64,000 bases of DNA from Skeletonema tropicum (GCA_037178625.1 CM074133.1:2604001-2668000), one strand, 5' to 3'. Positions 1-11,545 are shown, numbered from the stretch's first letter. Notes: generated by a model from the letters alone, not told the origin. Numbers and translations are program-made.

Positions 1-1
1 A

Positions 2-1972
2 ACCCTGGCGTGTCGAGCATCAAAAGCTTGTGCAAGTGCAATGGGAATTAGAAGACGAGGAGACACGAGTGTGGCAAAGTCTGCCGTGACAGTGTGCGAA
101 CTCATTGCGGATCGATTGCTAAAAGAAGCGGCAGCTGCATCTTTCTCTCGTCTGTCTCCAGCTCCAATCTCACCATCGAATCGACACGCGCCGAGTGGAG
201 CGAGCATGCAGTTTGTAGAGTCTGCTGTTTGGCTTTTGAGATCTTGCGGCTGCCATGAAAAGGCTATTTTTGCTCTTGAAGAGCGCATGAATGACCCTTC
301 TTTGCGAAACGCCTCTGTTCCATTTGATGAGCAAATAAATAGTGGTGGCGTTGCGTTTGGATGGTCGCAGATCAAATTTGATAGCTATATCGCTACGCAT
401 CTAGGGGATTTATGGGCCAGCAAAGATGACAAGTACTGTCAACTAGTGATCCAATCATCAGCAACGCGAGATTTACTTGCGAGGAATCCTTCACTTGGCC
501 TGAGCATTTTTACCTCCACACATCCACAGAATGAGAATGAGTGGAGAATGATGAAGCCTGGGGACGACCCGCTTGCTCACCCCTTTTACCCTTCGAAAGT
601 AACCGAACTTCTAAAAATGGTGTCACCACATGCTAGCTCGAAAGAGTTGATTGAGAAGGTTTCGAATGATGCTTCAGGTTCGCTGCCTCTTAATTCCGGC
701 GGTAGAGCTCTTGCTGTTGCTTATCTCGAGTCTGCATTAGGCATTTCATCCGGGCGCCCGACAGAAAGTCGAAGTGATCCTTCTTACCGTGGTGAATTCG
801 ACGAACGAAAGGCTGACATGCATGATGAGTTGTCTTATCTACTCCTTGAAGGAGTAATCTCAGAACGAGTAGACGATTCTTCCGAGGATTCTGATTTGGG
901 AGCATTGTATAGATTGAAGTTACGGCGACTTCTCAGTTGGCCAAACTCATTGATTAGATCAGAACGTCTACTTACATCATTACCCACATCATTTTTAAGG
1001 GAGCATGCGCTTCTATTGGGTCGACTAGGAAGACATGAGGAAGCTCTAAGAATTTTCTATTGCGAATTAGGTAGCATTGAGCTGGCACTAGAGTATTGCG
1101 ATATCAGGCACGAAAGGAAGGAAGAAGAAGGAAGAAAAGCTCGCAGCTCGACACCTTCTGAATGTGCCTACATCCCTCTTGTGAAGGTAGCACTAAATGC
1201 AGACCCTGACCTCGACAGAGGAGTCACTGCTGCTATTCAAGTGTTGGCTCTTCGCCGTAATGTCATTGACAAAAGTGCTGCCCTTCGGCTCCTCCCCAAA
1301 AATATTCCATTGTCTCAGATGGCACGTCCATTCCTCATACCAGCTGTGGTAGAGAACCAATCCCAAGTACGCCGACTCAGTGTTGCGTCAGCATTACTTC
1401 GCTCAAGATATATGCAACTGAAGAAAAAGCTCACCGAGGCACAGCTCAAGTCTCAAGCGTCCCTCTATACTGTACCAGCACTGCAGAAATTAAATCTCGG
1501 AGAACATTTGCATTCATCCAAACCTACCAAGGCTCGTCTCGTTCACCCTGCCTCGTCATCAAACTTCCCAGAGGTTTTACTTGTGAAGCATTTCTTTTCG
1601 AGACATTTGGTGATCCAGGCGCAGGTAATGAATGTCAACTCATCTCAAACATTTCAAGATGATGTGCGCACTCTGACGGATGTAGCGTTTGTTGTAGCCG
1701 AATCATCAGATGAAGCCTTGCTTCCAACACTACAAGTTCCCCTCAAGACGTTGCCCCCTCGTGCCACAGGTTCTGCATGGTGTGTGTTGGCAGCTTCTCC
1801 ACAGCGACTCGACGGTACAGCTTTTTTGGCAAGTGAGCTGCGCTTTACTGTTCTTGAAGTAGATGCTGCTGGTGCACCTCTCACCTTTGTGGAAACAAAC
1901 GCTCCAAGATATGGGCGACAATTTGTTGAAGAGTTGCAGGACATGGAAATACATCACTCTGAGTTTTCTTGA
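2..1972 (+). CDS. Vps39/TRAP1-like tethering protein with gamma-COP ear-like C-terminus (5' partial)
   Basis: The frame is open from base 2 to the TGA at 1970-1972, so the gene starts outside the window; the first ATG (41) is probably internal. Roughly the first 480 residues resemble the helical second half of Vps39/Vam6/TGFBRAP1, the HOPS/CORVET subunits that tether endosomes and vacuoles: an 'REHALLLGRLGRHEEALRIF' segment, then 'LEYCD', and a 'VRRLSVASALLRSRYMQLKK' stretch. A Cys-rich RING-like end is expected there but absent. Instead, from about residue 490 ('LGEHLHSSKP', 'LLVKHFFSRHLVIQAQV', 'LKTLPPRATGSAW', 'LRFTVLEVD') the chain resembles the beta-sandwich appendage of coatomer gamma. 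The family assignments are from residue patterns, not a search. The reading frame is intact, unlike several neighbours. Confidence 0.6.
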   Translation, partial: TLACRASKACASAMGIRRRGDTSVAKSAVTVCELIADRLLKEAAAASFSRLSPAPISPSNRHAPSGASMQFVESAVWLLRSCGCHEKAIFALEERMNDPSLRNASVPFDEQINSGGVAFGWSQIKFDSYIATHLGDLWASKDDKYCQLVIQSSATRDLLARNPSLGLSIFTSTHPQNENEWRMMKPGDDPLAHPFYPSKVTELLKMVSPHASSKELIEKVSNDASGSLPLNSGGRALAVAYLESALGISSGRPTESRSDPSYRGEFDERKADMHDELSYLLLEGVISERVDDSSEDSDLGALYRLKLRRLLSWPNSLIRSERLLTSLPTSFLREHALLLGRLGRHEEALRIFYCELGSIELALEYCDIRHERKEEEGRKARSSTPSECAYIPLVKVALNADPDLDRGVTAAIQVLALRRNVIDKSAALRLLPKNIPLSQMARPFLIPAVVENQSQVRRLSVASALLRSRYMQLKKKLTEAQLKSQASLYTVPALQKLNLGEHLHSSKPTKARLVHPASSSNFPEVLLVKHFFSRHLVIQAQVMNVNSSQTFQDDVRTLTDVAFVVAESSDEALLPTLQVPLKTLPPRATGSAWCVLAASPQRLDGTAFLASELRFTVLEVDAAGAPLTFVETNAPRYGRQFVEELQDMEIHHSEFS

Positions 1973-2355
1973 GGACAATTAAAGTAGAAATAACAGGAGA
2001 TGATACTCAAACTAAAATGTGTTCATTATTTTCTTCGTGTTAGTAAATTATTATCTTCTACAACGAGCAGTTAGCCCACTAACTGCTACAACTGATCCTC
2101 CAAAAATACCACCAGTTTAGTTTCAATAGAAAATGATTCATCGTTCGTATGGTACAAGGATAGTCACAAAAGGACGTAGCTCTTTTCGTTTTCAAATCTC
2201 ATGGGACATTTTGATGTCCACTACTCGCTTTCTCTTTGGTTCATAATGATTGTAATCTTGAAATCGTTGGATACTGAAAATAGACTGCCAGAAGTATCTA
2301 CAGAAGATCCATCTGGACACGTGTGTTTGTCAACCGTTGATGTGATGCAACCCTC
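1973..2355. other. Convergent intergenic region
   Basis: This AT-rich gap separates the 3' ends of the Vps39-like gene and the HSF gene. Nothing but short non-coding frames is visible, and it presumably holds both 3' UTRs and polyadenylation sites. Confidence 0.5.
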
Positions 2356-4090
2356 TCATTGCTTGACATGCACCTCCCCTGCTGCGCTGGCATTTTCATC
2401 CATCGCATTACCATATTTAGTCAAGAACGCACCCAAAGCAGCCGCAGCAATTGGCACCGCATTAGCATTGGTAGATGCAGGTTGCTGTTCATGATTCTCC
2501 GCCTCAATTGCCGCCGCTGTCGCAAGCACAGATACAGCGTCAACATGTTTTTGATAGGATTCAGGATTGGCGATGGTATCCACCATTCGATCCACAAATG
2601 CTCCTTGTAATGTTTTGGGAAGCATTGAGAGGGCATTGTTAAGCTTTTCAGATAGCTTTGGATCAACTTTCTGCTGTTGGTCCTGGCTGACACTTTCATC
2701 ACTGCCATTGTAAGAGACGCTACGATTAAAGCATTCAGATGAGTTCACTTTTTCGGGAGAAAGAGAATTGAGTGTGTCAACATTGCCATCATCTTGGACA
2801 AAGTCAAACATGTCTTCCACCAATTCAGCAGACTGGCATCGTTGTGGAGCATTATTGACCGGCTGAAGCATGGGGAAGTCCTCCACCAACAGATCTGCAT
2901 CAGACACCATAGGATCGAGAAGCTCCATTCCAGCATTCTCACTGTCGCATCCATCTAACGAATGCCCAAGTGATTGACTCGTTGGCATAGAGAGAACATT
3001 ATCAGCTTCAAACCTGCGCTTCTTGTTCACAGGCTCATAGGATAGGCACAGGAGCGGCGCCCTCATTCATTTGGCGAATCGTTTGAGCCATCTGTTGAAC
3101 AATCGATGAAAGGTTCTCCAACTCACCCTTCAAATAAGTCACCTCCTCCTTGAGCTTATCCACCTCTTGCTGATCCGCGGCATTGACCTGACTAGACTTG
3201 CGAATCTCCTTCAATAAGTCAGGCCGTCCCCTCAAGAAGAATTCATGCTTGAACTTCCAATACTTTTGAGCTTCCTCCTCATCGTCGTGGATGCGGACGG
3301 TATCATTCTTGATCTTACGGAAGCCATAGAAATTGAGTTGGCGTACGAACGAGGAAAAGTTGTTGTGCTTGAAGAATTGAGGGAATGATATCTGATGCAA
3401 AGATTTCAGTGTCTTTTACCACAAATGTGCGGCCGTCACTTGACCTGTAAAAGTAAGGATGACAAAAAATTAAAGAATGTGGTGAGGAAAATGTGGAAAT
3501 TCATATACATACCGAATATAATTTGATAACCAACACAAATAAGCTGGTTGATTGTCTGCGAAGCGGGAATTATACACACAAGAGAGAGGTGTAGCGGTGG
3601 CGTAGGGGCGTATGGACATGAGCGACAACAAGGACAACAACAATTAGGAGCAAGGGCGAGTTACTTACCATGTGGCAATTGTGGGATCGCATGTGTCGAT
3701 CATGTGATAAGTCTGTGAATAGAGGGCAAAGAGTGGAGGCGAGAGATAAGGAGGTTAGAAACGATGTTGGGGTCATAATTGAAATATTAATGCATGTCAT
3801 ATCAGTCGTGCACCGTGGCTCATTTGCTTCAGAGATATTATCAGCGTTGCCCAACATGAAATAACCAAGCTGCGAGTGTCAACAGGTGACACACTAGCAG
3901 CGATAGGATGATAATGTCATTGCAATCGTTATCAGAACACCCAGGGACGCTGGCAACAACCGCCGCGGCGAGGTGTCATGCAAAATTTTAAGCACAAGCC
4001 CGCCGCCATCAAAAACACAAGCGTGTGACTTACCTTCTTGAGGAAGACAGGAACTTCATCCTTCTTCATGTAGGTCTTCTTGCCCGTCAT
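2356..4090 (-). CDS. Heat shock transcription factor (HSF), three exons, two single-base frame breaks
   Basis: Trimeric activator that binds heat-shock elements. Exon 1 (4034-4090) encodes [10 protein letters not shown]...VFLKK. Exon 2 (3669-3712) encodes [14 protein letters not shown]. Exon 3 (2356-3444) continues [20 protein letters not shown], then [20 protein letters not shown], the HSF winged-helix core. Introns of 224 and 321 nt have GT-AG ends. A coiled coil (heptads through '[20 protein letters not shown]') and a C-terminal helical block '[20 protein letters not shown]' follow, as in diatom HSFs. The frame shifts by one extra base near 3381 (ATTCCCTCAATTC where CCTCAA is needed) and again near 3036-3045. 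With both removed, the product is 395 aa, a normal length. Either assembly errors or a young pseudogene. Confidence 0.85.
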
Positions 4091-5238
4091 TGTATAGTTA
4101 TTATCTGTTATTATTATTTAGGTGCGTGAGTTATGGTTCAATGTTTGGCTGTGATTGATGGGAGTAGCACAAAATTATTTATTTATTTATTGATGGGAGT
4201 AGCACAGAGTAGCACTTCAGTTGTTCTTGTTTTTGCTTTTGCAAATTTATGAAGGGTTCTGATTTGTTTGATTCCGTGATTTGCTTGGCCAGAGTTTGCC
4301 ACGACAGCTTCTACACGTCACTCACTTGCGTAGGAATCACTACACACGTGGAAAACGTGGCTTGACACGATTTGAGAAGCTGCAATAAAGCTGCTCGAGC
4401 AGTATTTGATGACTCATTATATGGACAAGGCCTAAAAGCTCTGAGTAAGTTGACGCTGTTGTTCGAGGTTCCGAGCTCCAAGCAGCTGGTGAACGAGGAA
4501 CTTCACAGCAGCTTCCCCTTTTGGTTTGGCTGATGTGGAAGAACCCTTTCCCAGATGCTGCATGCATGTTTACTTTTGTGAGGACTCTGAGCGAAACGTC
4601 TAAAAATCACTGAGTAAGTTTTCGATGTTCCAGGTAGGCGCCAGTTCCATGCAGCTGGTGAACAAGGAACTGCATCCCTTTGAGTTTGGCTGATGTGGAA
4701 GAGTGTGGAAGCCTTTCCCCATCCAATGCTGCATGCATTATGTGAGGCTGGTGAACAAGGAACTGCATCCCTAAGGGTTTGGCTGATGTGGAAGCATTTT
4801 CCCAATGCTGCATGAAGAAAGGGTACTGAAATGTATTTTATTCGATGCTCCAATAATTATCCAACTAACAACAAAGAATAGATAGTTGATTTAGTGTGAT
4901 GTACGATATGAAATGCTATTTTTATTTTCTTTTTCTTATTGCCCCCCTATCGAAAGCACTCTTGATACAGTGAATAAGCTTGCGTTGAACAAGTTGGCTC
5001 ATTCAAAAATACACAGGGCGTGATAATATTGTTGGTGCACTTGCACTCTCTCATTAGTTTTTCTTGTCTTGACGATGTATGACTCTTTCACGCTAGGTAA
5101 AAGCCGCAATTTTGACCACTCCCCTGGTTCAACTATTATTTGTGATGTTGGTACAAGTCCAGAAAACTTTTCAGTTTCCAATCTCTTGGACTCGTAAAAC
5201 TTCTTCCCCTCTACATTCAATCAGTACAACTAACACAA
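4091..5238. other. Intergenic region upstream of HSF and downstream of MYB
   Basis: HSF lies to the left on the minus strand, so its promoter should be in the first few hundred bases. The MYB gene ends at 5239. Apart from the degenerate repeat at 4431-4815, only short unconvincing frames are present. Confidence 0.4.
4431..4815. repeat. Degenerate tandem repeat, about 3 units
   Basis: A block containing 'CTGGTGAACAAGGAACTGCA' followed by 'GTTTGGCTGATGTGGAAG' and ending in 'ATGCTGCATG' occurs three times (from about 4482, 4651 and 4744). The first two copies share a further upstream 'CTGAGTAAGTT' segment (about 4440 and 4611). Spacing is irregular (about 169 and 93 bp), so this is a decayed repeat. 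Confidence 0.6.
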
Positions 5239-7476
5239 CTACTGTTGTTGATCTTCTCCACCATTCAACTCAGAATGCAACCTGGAGAAAGATAAATGAC
5301 TTTGCCCTTGATCCAACAACGCCGAGACAAATGCTTGATCATCACCCATGTCAAGATCAGGAAATAGGTGTTCTTCTTCTTTGACTACTACCTCCTCCTG
5401 TTGTTGGTAGGCAGCTGCCATGGCCTCAGTGGCCGATGCGTATTGAGAAGTGGGGACTGCTGCAGGCTTAAGCAGATGCAGTTGGGTCGACAACAGCACT
5501 AGGCTCAGTAGCAGCGGTATCATCTTCCGTAGTGGCACCTTCATGAGGATGATCCATCAGGAACGAGAGTGAGTCATGACTCTGCATTTGACTGGCATCA
5601 GTCGTTACCGAGCTCGGTTCAACAACGGCGGGAGGATAAGTCTCCTCCATGTCACCTGTGTCATTCAACCAATTCAAGCACTCTGCATCTTCCAACAAAG
5701 TCTCAATATCACCTCCATCGTTGTACCACGCAGGAGGGTTCTTGGCATCCACCCAACTTGGGTAGATTACCTGATCAACTCCGACAGGACTGGGGTTACC
5801 GGTGCCCTGAACTTGTGCTGGAGCCTTAACGGGATTGGGGGCCAAGGGATCATTGATATTCTGTGCAGATGGGACAGGAGGTGCGGGTGCTCCGGTGGCG
5901 GGAGTGAGAAGACGGAAACTGTTGATGCAGCGGAGAATAAAAACAAATGAGTTCGTGTGAATTATAAAAATGATAAATCCAGTCAAGAAGTGCAGATACT
6001 TACACTGCATCTTCCAAAGCCGCCATGGGCAAAGTATTATGAGTAGCCGTGTTCACCAGTTGATTCCTTCCCGTTGCCTTGTTGTTGGACACATTGGCAG
6101 TCAATGTACCCGGAGGAGGGGGTAAGGGCATGTAGGGATCCAACACTTGAGAAATGGACGGCAAAGGATTGGGCACATCCTCAATTCCATTTTCCCCAAC
6201 CTGAGGACCCTGTTGCTGATCCTGCTCCTTCTTCTTGTTGCGCCTTTGAGCAGCCTTGCTTTGCCTCTTGGCCGTCCTCCCCTCTCGAACACTTGACCGG
6301 ACAACACTCCCAATGGCACGACGTTTCGTCGATCCACCGGGGTTAGACCCAGCACGACGTTTTCTCCCCCCCATAGCACCAGAATCGGCAATGCCGACAT
6401 GTCCCGCAGCCGCGGCCAAACTCGTTGGATCGGTACCAATACTCATATTCCCACGGTCATGATGAGATACCGTCCTCATGGAAACATGAGGGTACCCCCC
6501 AGTCGATGCTCCCCCCACCCCATCATCCCGAGTTGCCATTGGGACATGTTGATGGTGGTGATTCCCCCCGGCACCACCCACACCGGCACCAGACCCATCC
6601 ATAACTCCCCCGACTTGTTCCCCATTTTGACGTGCCTTGGCCAATTTCTGAAAGTACTTTTGAGCATGTGTGCGGATTTGTACGACGGTGCGTGATTTGA
6701 TTAATGAGGCGATTTTCTTCCATCCCTTGCCGTGTTGTTCGAGGCCCTGAAGGAAGAGACGGTGTTCTTCGGCGGTCCATCGACCGGTATTTTCCTGCAC
6801 TGGAGGGCCAGGATGGTTTCGGTGGGTGGTGGTGGTTGTTGATGAATGTGATGATGTGGATTGGAGGCAGATTGTGGTGCGGGTGGTGGTTGAACCGTTG
6901 ATTGTACTGCCGATGGAGCCACCAATTGACGTGGGTTTTGTTGCGACATAATGGTTGCACTTGATGAGTGAGAAGCAGTGGTAGAGTCTTCTGGTACCGT
7001 GCTGAGAATAAACTCTGCCGTCAGGGCTGGATCGTTTTCCGCAGCAGCCGCCGCCTTTTGAGATGGCTTCTTTTTTCTTGACTGAGCTCCTGGTAGCGCT
7101 GTCAGGAGATCGAGGAGTAACAACTGGAAGAAGTTGTTGTTGTTGCGGTTGTGGTGCTTCCGTCCAAGAGACCGTGGGCAGTTGAATCGATAGCGAGGAA
7201 GGCACAGCAGTGGAGGGATTACTAGCGGCAATAGCAGCGGCTGTCGACACGGCCAAAGAGTCTTTCTCCAACTCGGGGAGCTCGCTCAGAGGCAGCTCAA
7301 TCGACAAAGGGCAGGGAACAACCAGCGATGCAGTGCTGGTAGTAGGAAGGGGCGATGATGAACACACTCCAACGTCAAATTGGGCCAATAATACGTCGTC
7401 TTCTTCAAACGTTGTGCTGCCCGACGGGATTAGAGGAGGGATCTTGAAAAATAAAGGAGTCTTCAGTACTCGACAT
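5239..7476 (-). CDS. MYB-related (SHAQKYF class) transcription factor
   Basis: A single MYB repeat, GRWTAEEHRLFLQGLEQHGK followed by GWKKIASLIKSRTVVQIRTH and AQKYF (about 6650-6790), identifies the plant/diatom one-repeat R-R-type family, nuclear DNA-binding proteins. Low-complexity Gly/Ser/Gln-rich flanks and a basic 'RKRRAG' patch surround it. The best start is ATG at 7476 (MSSTEDSFIF...); one extra base near 7417-7428 is needed to join it to the long frame. A clean 85-nt intron (5919-6003) joins '..ALEDAV' to 'FRLLTPATG'. The tail is ambiguous: the frame stops at 5468, but a possible 79-nt intron (5460-5538) would continue to an acidic end 'EEEHLFPDLDMGDD' at 5239. Between about 6800 and 7080 another frame looks more protein-like, so further indels are possible. 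Confidence 0.75.
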
Positions 7477-8406
7477 GAGCGCCTATGAGGGTGATCTCTA
7501 TGGATGGTTAGAGGTCAGAGTGTTCCAAACGGAGAGTGGAACAATAACACACAAGCCTTGGAGGAGGGGACCGATGCGAAGCCCGGGGGTTGTGTTCGAA
7601 TTAAAAGTCCAGAAGTGCGCACAAGATGTGTTTCCAAGACTGTAGACTTCGTGCCTAGCGGAGTCGACCGTACCACGATGCAACGAGTGAAAAAAATGCT
7701 TGATGTCAATGCAACCTTCGCCTTGCCCAAAAAGAACATTAACCACGCGGAGTGCTGTCCTCCTGCTACTCTGCCTGCTGCCTCGCGCTCCGCTCACGGC
7801 GTCTGTAATTTTTCTTAGTAGCCAGCTGTCGCTGACACACAACCTGTTGCCTGTTTCACAGTGCACTTTCCACTGTCGCCGCCAACAAAAGATGAAAAAC
7901 GGCTCGTCACGTGTGCAGCGGCACTCAGATTGCGTGCAGCGGTACCAAATGAGACGTGGCATTTCACCCCTACACAAATGGTTTTCAACTATCGTACTCC
8001 TTTCGTAAAAAGTTTATAGAAAAATTTTAAAAAATCATATTACGTGACGTAAAAATCACCCAGAGTGAACTCTACTTCAACTTCGAAGAAAACGAGTTAA
8101 CTCTACTTCAACTTCGAAGAAAGCGATGTCAGAACACTGTTACAGTTATCTACAAGAAAATGAGATTTAGCCTCATAACGGCCCATGTCTCTATTGTCCG
8201 CTCCCGCAAAAATGCGACATGCCAAAATTAGAGAGATGGCGAATTGAGAATGAATTGAGAGCGAACGCCAACGCAAGAAGCGAACGAGCATCGGACGAAA
8301 TGACGATGGAATTCTGTAACTGCGGTCGGTCTGTAGGCTCTTCATACGATTAAAGTTTATTAGTTTACAAAGGCACTCTTTACTCACCGCGCATCACAAA
8401 TAAACC
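7477..8406. promoter_or_regulatory. Divergent promoter region between MYB and UBLCP1-like genes
   Basis: The flanking genes are transcribed away from each other, so both promoters should lie here. Visible structure: a 24-27-bp direct repeat at about 8068-8094 and 8099-8125 that contains the palindrome CTTCGAAG, 280-340 bp upstream of the UBLCP1 start. No TATA box is evident. Confidence 0.45.
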
Positions 8407-9550
8407 ATGGACGCCGCCGCAGCCACCGCCGCTACCACCACAACTATGGTTGCCAAATACGGCAAGCAAAAGATCGAACTATCCGATCTACCATCTACAA
8501 CCACAACCATTGGCCACGTCAAAGATCCTCCTACGTCCAAAAAACTGGCATCTTGCCCGTTCGACAAAAGCTCATTGGTCTCAAGACATCTAACAAGGGC
8601 CAAGAACTTACCGATGCAACATTACTATCCGAACTGAAACAAAGCAAACGTAGCAATGATGGTAAATACCGTCCAACTACATCAATTTATATTGATGGGA
8701 ACTCCCGAGGAGCAAATCTTCGTGGATCCTTCCGAAAAGGATGATTTACCAGATGTTTTGGATGATTTTGAATTAGATTTCAATGCAGGCAGTGAGGAAT
8801 GGGTACAGCATAAAGCGAAGGAGGACAATTTACAAAAATTTACAAAACAAACTGCTGTTCACTATTATCAATCCTCCTAGAAAAGTATCTTCTGCTTCTG
8901 GACCGGACAAATATAAACCATTATTGGTTCTGGACTTGGATCATACCCTACTAGACTTTTCGAGAAGTCACTTGCAAGAGAATGGGCACTCTGCAGCGGC
9001 GATAGGTGCCGCTGATGACGCAGTGGCTAATAAATTGAAACGACCGTACATGGATGAATTTCTAACTTGGACCTACAAGCATTATGACTTGGTTGTGTGG
9101 TCGCAGACGTCGTGGAGATGGCTTGAAGTTAAATTGACTGAACTTGGGATGCTAACACATCCAGGATACAAGTTTTGTTTTGTGCTAGATAAGACCTCAA
9201 TGTTTCAAATTGTCTCTACAAATCGATCAGGAAAGAAGGTCACTCATCACGTCAAACCACTACAAATCATATGGTCGAAATTTCCTCATTGGGGAGCTCA
9301 CAACACTGTCCACCTGGACGATTTGAAGCGCAACTTCGCATTGAATATAGGGAATGGGTTGAAATGTACTGCATATTATCGGAAGAAGAAGAAGAAGAGT
9401 GGCAAGAATGACAGCGAGTTGTTGGGACTTGGTCGATTCTTGGAGTTGTTGGCAACCAACGAGGATTCCAAGGATGATTTTGAAACGGTTCAATTCGATT
9501 ACTGGCAAGACTATGTTAGTGGGCTTTTGGGCTTTGGAAAGAAGAAGTGA
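8407..9550 (+). CDS. UBLCP1-type ubiquitin-like domain CTD phosphatase (frame-broken)
   Basis: UBLCP1 is a nuclear Ser phosphatase of the FCP/SCP family that dephosphorylates proteasome 19S components. An N-terminal ubiquitin-like segment (VAKYGKQKIELSDL ... LPVRQKLIGLKTSNKG ... MGTPEEQIFVDP) is followed by the HAD phosphatase core with the DxDxT-class motif 'LLVLDLDHTLLDF' (about 8925-8965), 'VVWSQTSWRWLEVKL' and the late 'HLDDLKRNFALN'. The start ATGGACGCC has a good context. The N-terminal third is split over three frames. Restoring homology requires four extra bases to be ignored: about 8528 (C), 8543 (A in a run of six), 8695 (T) and 8865. With these gone the length is 379 aa, near the family norm. 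From 8783 on the frame is intact. Confidence 0.8.
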
Positions 9551-10345
9551 ACACATATACTGCATCATATGTTATTGAGAGACAATTAATACTTTTTGGC
9601 TGGGTCCATCTCAGTTTGATTTCCTCAATAATTATTATAGACGTCATTATCAAACACATACTGCACACTATTGCGATATTATATTTGAGAATTCAAGAGA
9701 TAGACAGCAGATCTAAGATCAAGTTGCAGATGAGTTACATTCCATCCTTGAGATAGATACACTCATGGTGCCGTCCAGAAAGAAAGCCTGTTTATTGACG
9801 CTGCCTGATGTGGAGATGTGGAGCTTGGTGGGAAGAAGCAAGAGCAAGTCGTTTCTTGCACAGCCGTGAAGTATTTCCGTCACATCACAGCCAGAGCAAG
9901 AAGTACCTGTGTCAAAAAAACGGAAGTTTCTCGCCATTTTTACAGGGTTTGGTCCCGGAATGCATCAAAACCCACAAAACAAAGTAGTAATAAAAATCAA
10001 TAAATATTTTTGTTATATTAGAAATCAATTGATATCTAACGTAATACGAATATTTTAGAATATTTTTCTAAGATTACTTAACACTATTCTCGCCTTTCGC
10101 ACGAACACCCGACCGAAGCACGTTTCAGTCAAGACTCAATTCAAACTGAACGCACATGGGAACCCTGAAAATCACGAACACCGCCAAGAACACAGTACAC
10201 CGCCCGCCACACACTGCAATCTCTAGCATGATACTCCGTATTTATGTGTAACCTCCTCACTTTCCACATTCAGCCAATGCTATTTGAATGATGTCAATAA
10301 ATAATGTTGTTGTACACTAGGAGACAGCTGCTGAAACCAATCAAA
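9551..10345. other. Intergenic region
   Basis: AT-rich spacer between the 3' end of the UBLCP1-like gene and the start of the HA-repeat gene, with only short frames. The final part should carry the HA-gene promoter. Confidence 0.4.
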
Positions 10346-11545
10346 ATGGAGCCTTATCGACGCCCGGAAAAGGCTGACCAGGCCCATGATGAAGAAGCCA
10401 ACATCGATGAGCAGAGGCCCCGTGACAGCGACAGCAATCAACAGCAAGATCAAAGTTGCGAACCCGCGTATTATGGTGCTCAGTATGGGTATGGACATCA
10501 TTATCAATACCACCCGCACCATTACTATCCGTATCCACCGCCCCCACCACCAAACAATTATCCCTACGATCATTACTACTATCCACCACAACATTACCGC
10601 TACCCTGCACCCTGCGCCGTCACCTCAGACGCAGACGTGGCATCCTCGTCCGTCTAGACCAGAAGCAGCCGTACCCGTGACAGATGAAATCAAGCACCGC
10701 CAAGATAATGTTGAAGATGATAGAAAGCGCCCTGCCATCATGCATTCTAGGAATGAAAGTGAAGGATCAAGGAAATTGGATCCCTACGAACCTATACCAT
10801 GGAACGTGGCACAAGCTCAACCTACGCTTGTCAAATCGGATGAACAAGCACGGGCCAGTACAGAGCTGCCAGATGCATCTAAAAAGAGACCTTTTCCTAC
10901 TCTAAAATCTCCACCAGAAAATCAACTAGCCTATCGACCAGAAAATCAACCAGTCTATCGACCAGAAGATCAACCAGTCTATCGGCCAGAAGATCAACCA
11001 GCCTATCGTTACGATATAAGAGAAGCTGACTCATTTTCTCCCATAGAAATGAGCTCTGCACATTTGGCATGGTAGTCAATATGAGAAAGCTGACAGCATC
11101 TGGGATATCCGTTTTAAAGAGTTGAAAGCTTTCAAGCTGAAACACGGTCACTGCAACGTACCTCAGAAGTATCCGCCCAATAAGAGCTTGGGAATCTGGG
11201 TGAACAAGCAGAGAATGGAGTATAACAAGCGTATAGACGGTAAAAAGAAGTCATCGCTCAATGATACCAGATTGGAGCAACTGCAGAGCTTAGGCTTCCG
11301 GTGGGCCAAGCGTAAAGGCGAAGCTAGCTGGGAGAATCATTATGCTTCTCTTGTTGCATACAAGAAGGAAGTTTGGACATTGCTCAGTTCCAACGAAGTT
11401 TAAAGAAGACACAGCATTGGGACGCTGGGTATCCACACAACGGTCTGAGTACAAGAAATACACTGAAGGCGAACCGACTGCTATGACTGATGAAAAAATA
11501 AAGAGGCTAGAAAAAATCGGCTTTGCCTGGTGGATGGGAGCCTGA
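10346..11545 (+). CDS. Helicase-associated (HA) repeat protein with His/Tyr/Pro-rich N-terminus (frame-broken)
   Basis: The chain begins MEPYRRPEKADQ (an in-frame ATG at 10304 is an alternative), continues with a Tyr/His/Pro-rich segment and a four-fold 8-residue repeat (consensus NQPVYRPE), and ends with two helicase-associated domains: 'FKELKAFKLKHGHCNVPQKY' ... 'LQSLGFRWAKRK' and, after a break, 'FGHCSVPTKFKEDTALGRWV' ... 'LEKIGFAWW'. HA domains are putative DNA-binding modules very common in diatoms; no helicase motor is present. The frame moves +1 three times (about 10605, 11065 and 11370), each explained by one extra base. Corrected length about 398 aa. Function unknown; nuclear DNA binding is inferred. 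Confidence 0.65.
10913..11008 (+). repeat. 24-bp coding tandem repeat (4 copies)
   Basis: Four consecutive 24-bp units encode the 8-residue motif (N/D)Q(L/P)(A/V)Y-R-P-E inside the HA-repeat protein. Confidence 0.8.

Noticed and set aside
2201..2494. 97-aa plus-strand ORF
   Set aside because: It overlaps the HSF 3' end antisense and has no homology pattern.
8068..8125. Heat-shock element upstream of UBLCP1
   Set aside because: The TTC and GAA blocks do not have the required 2-nt spacing of nGAAn units.
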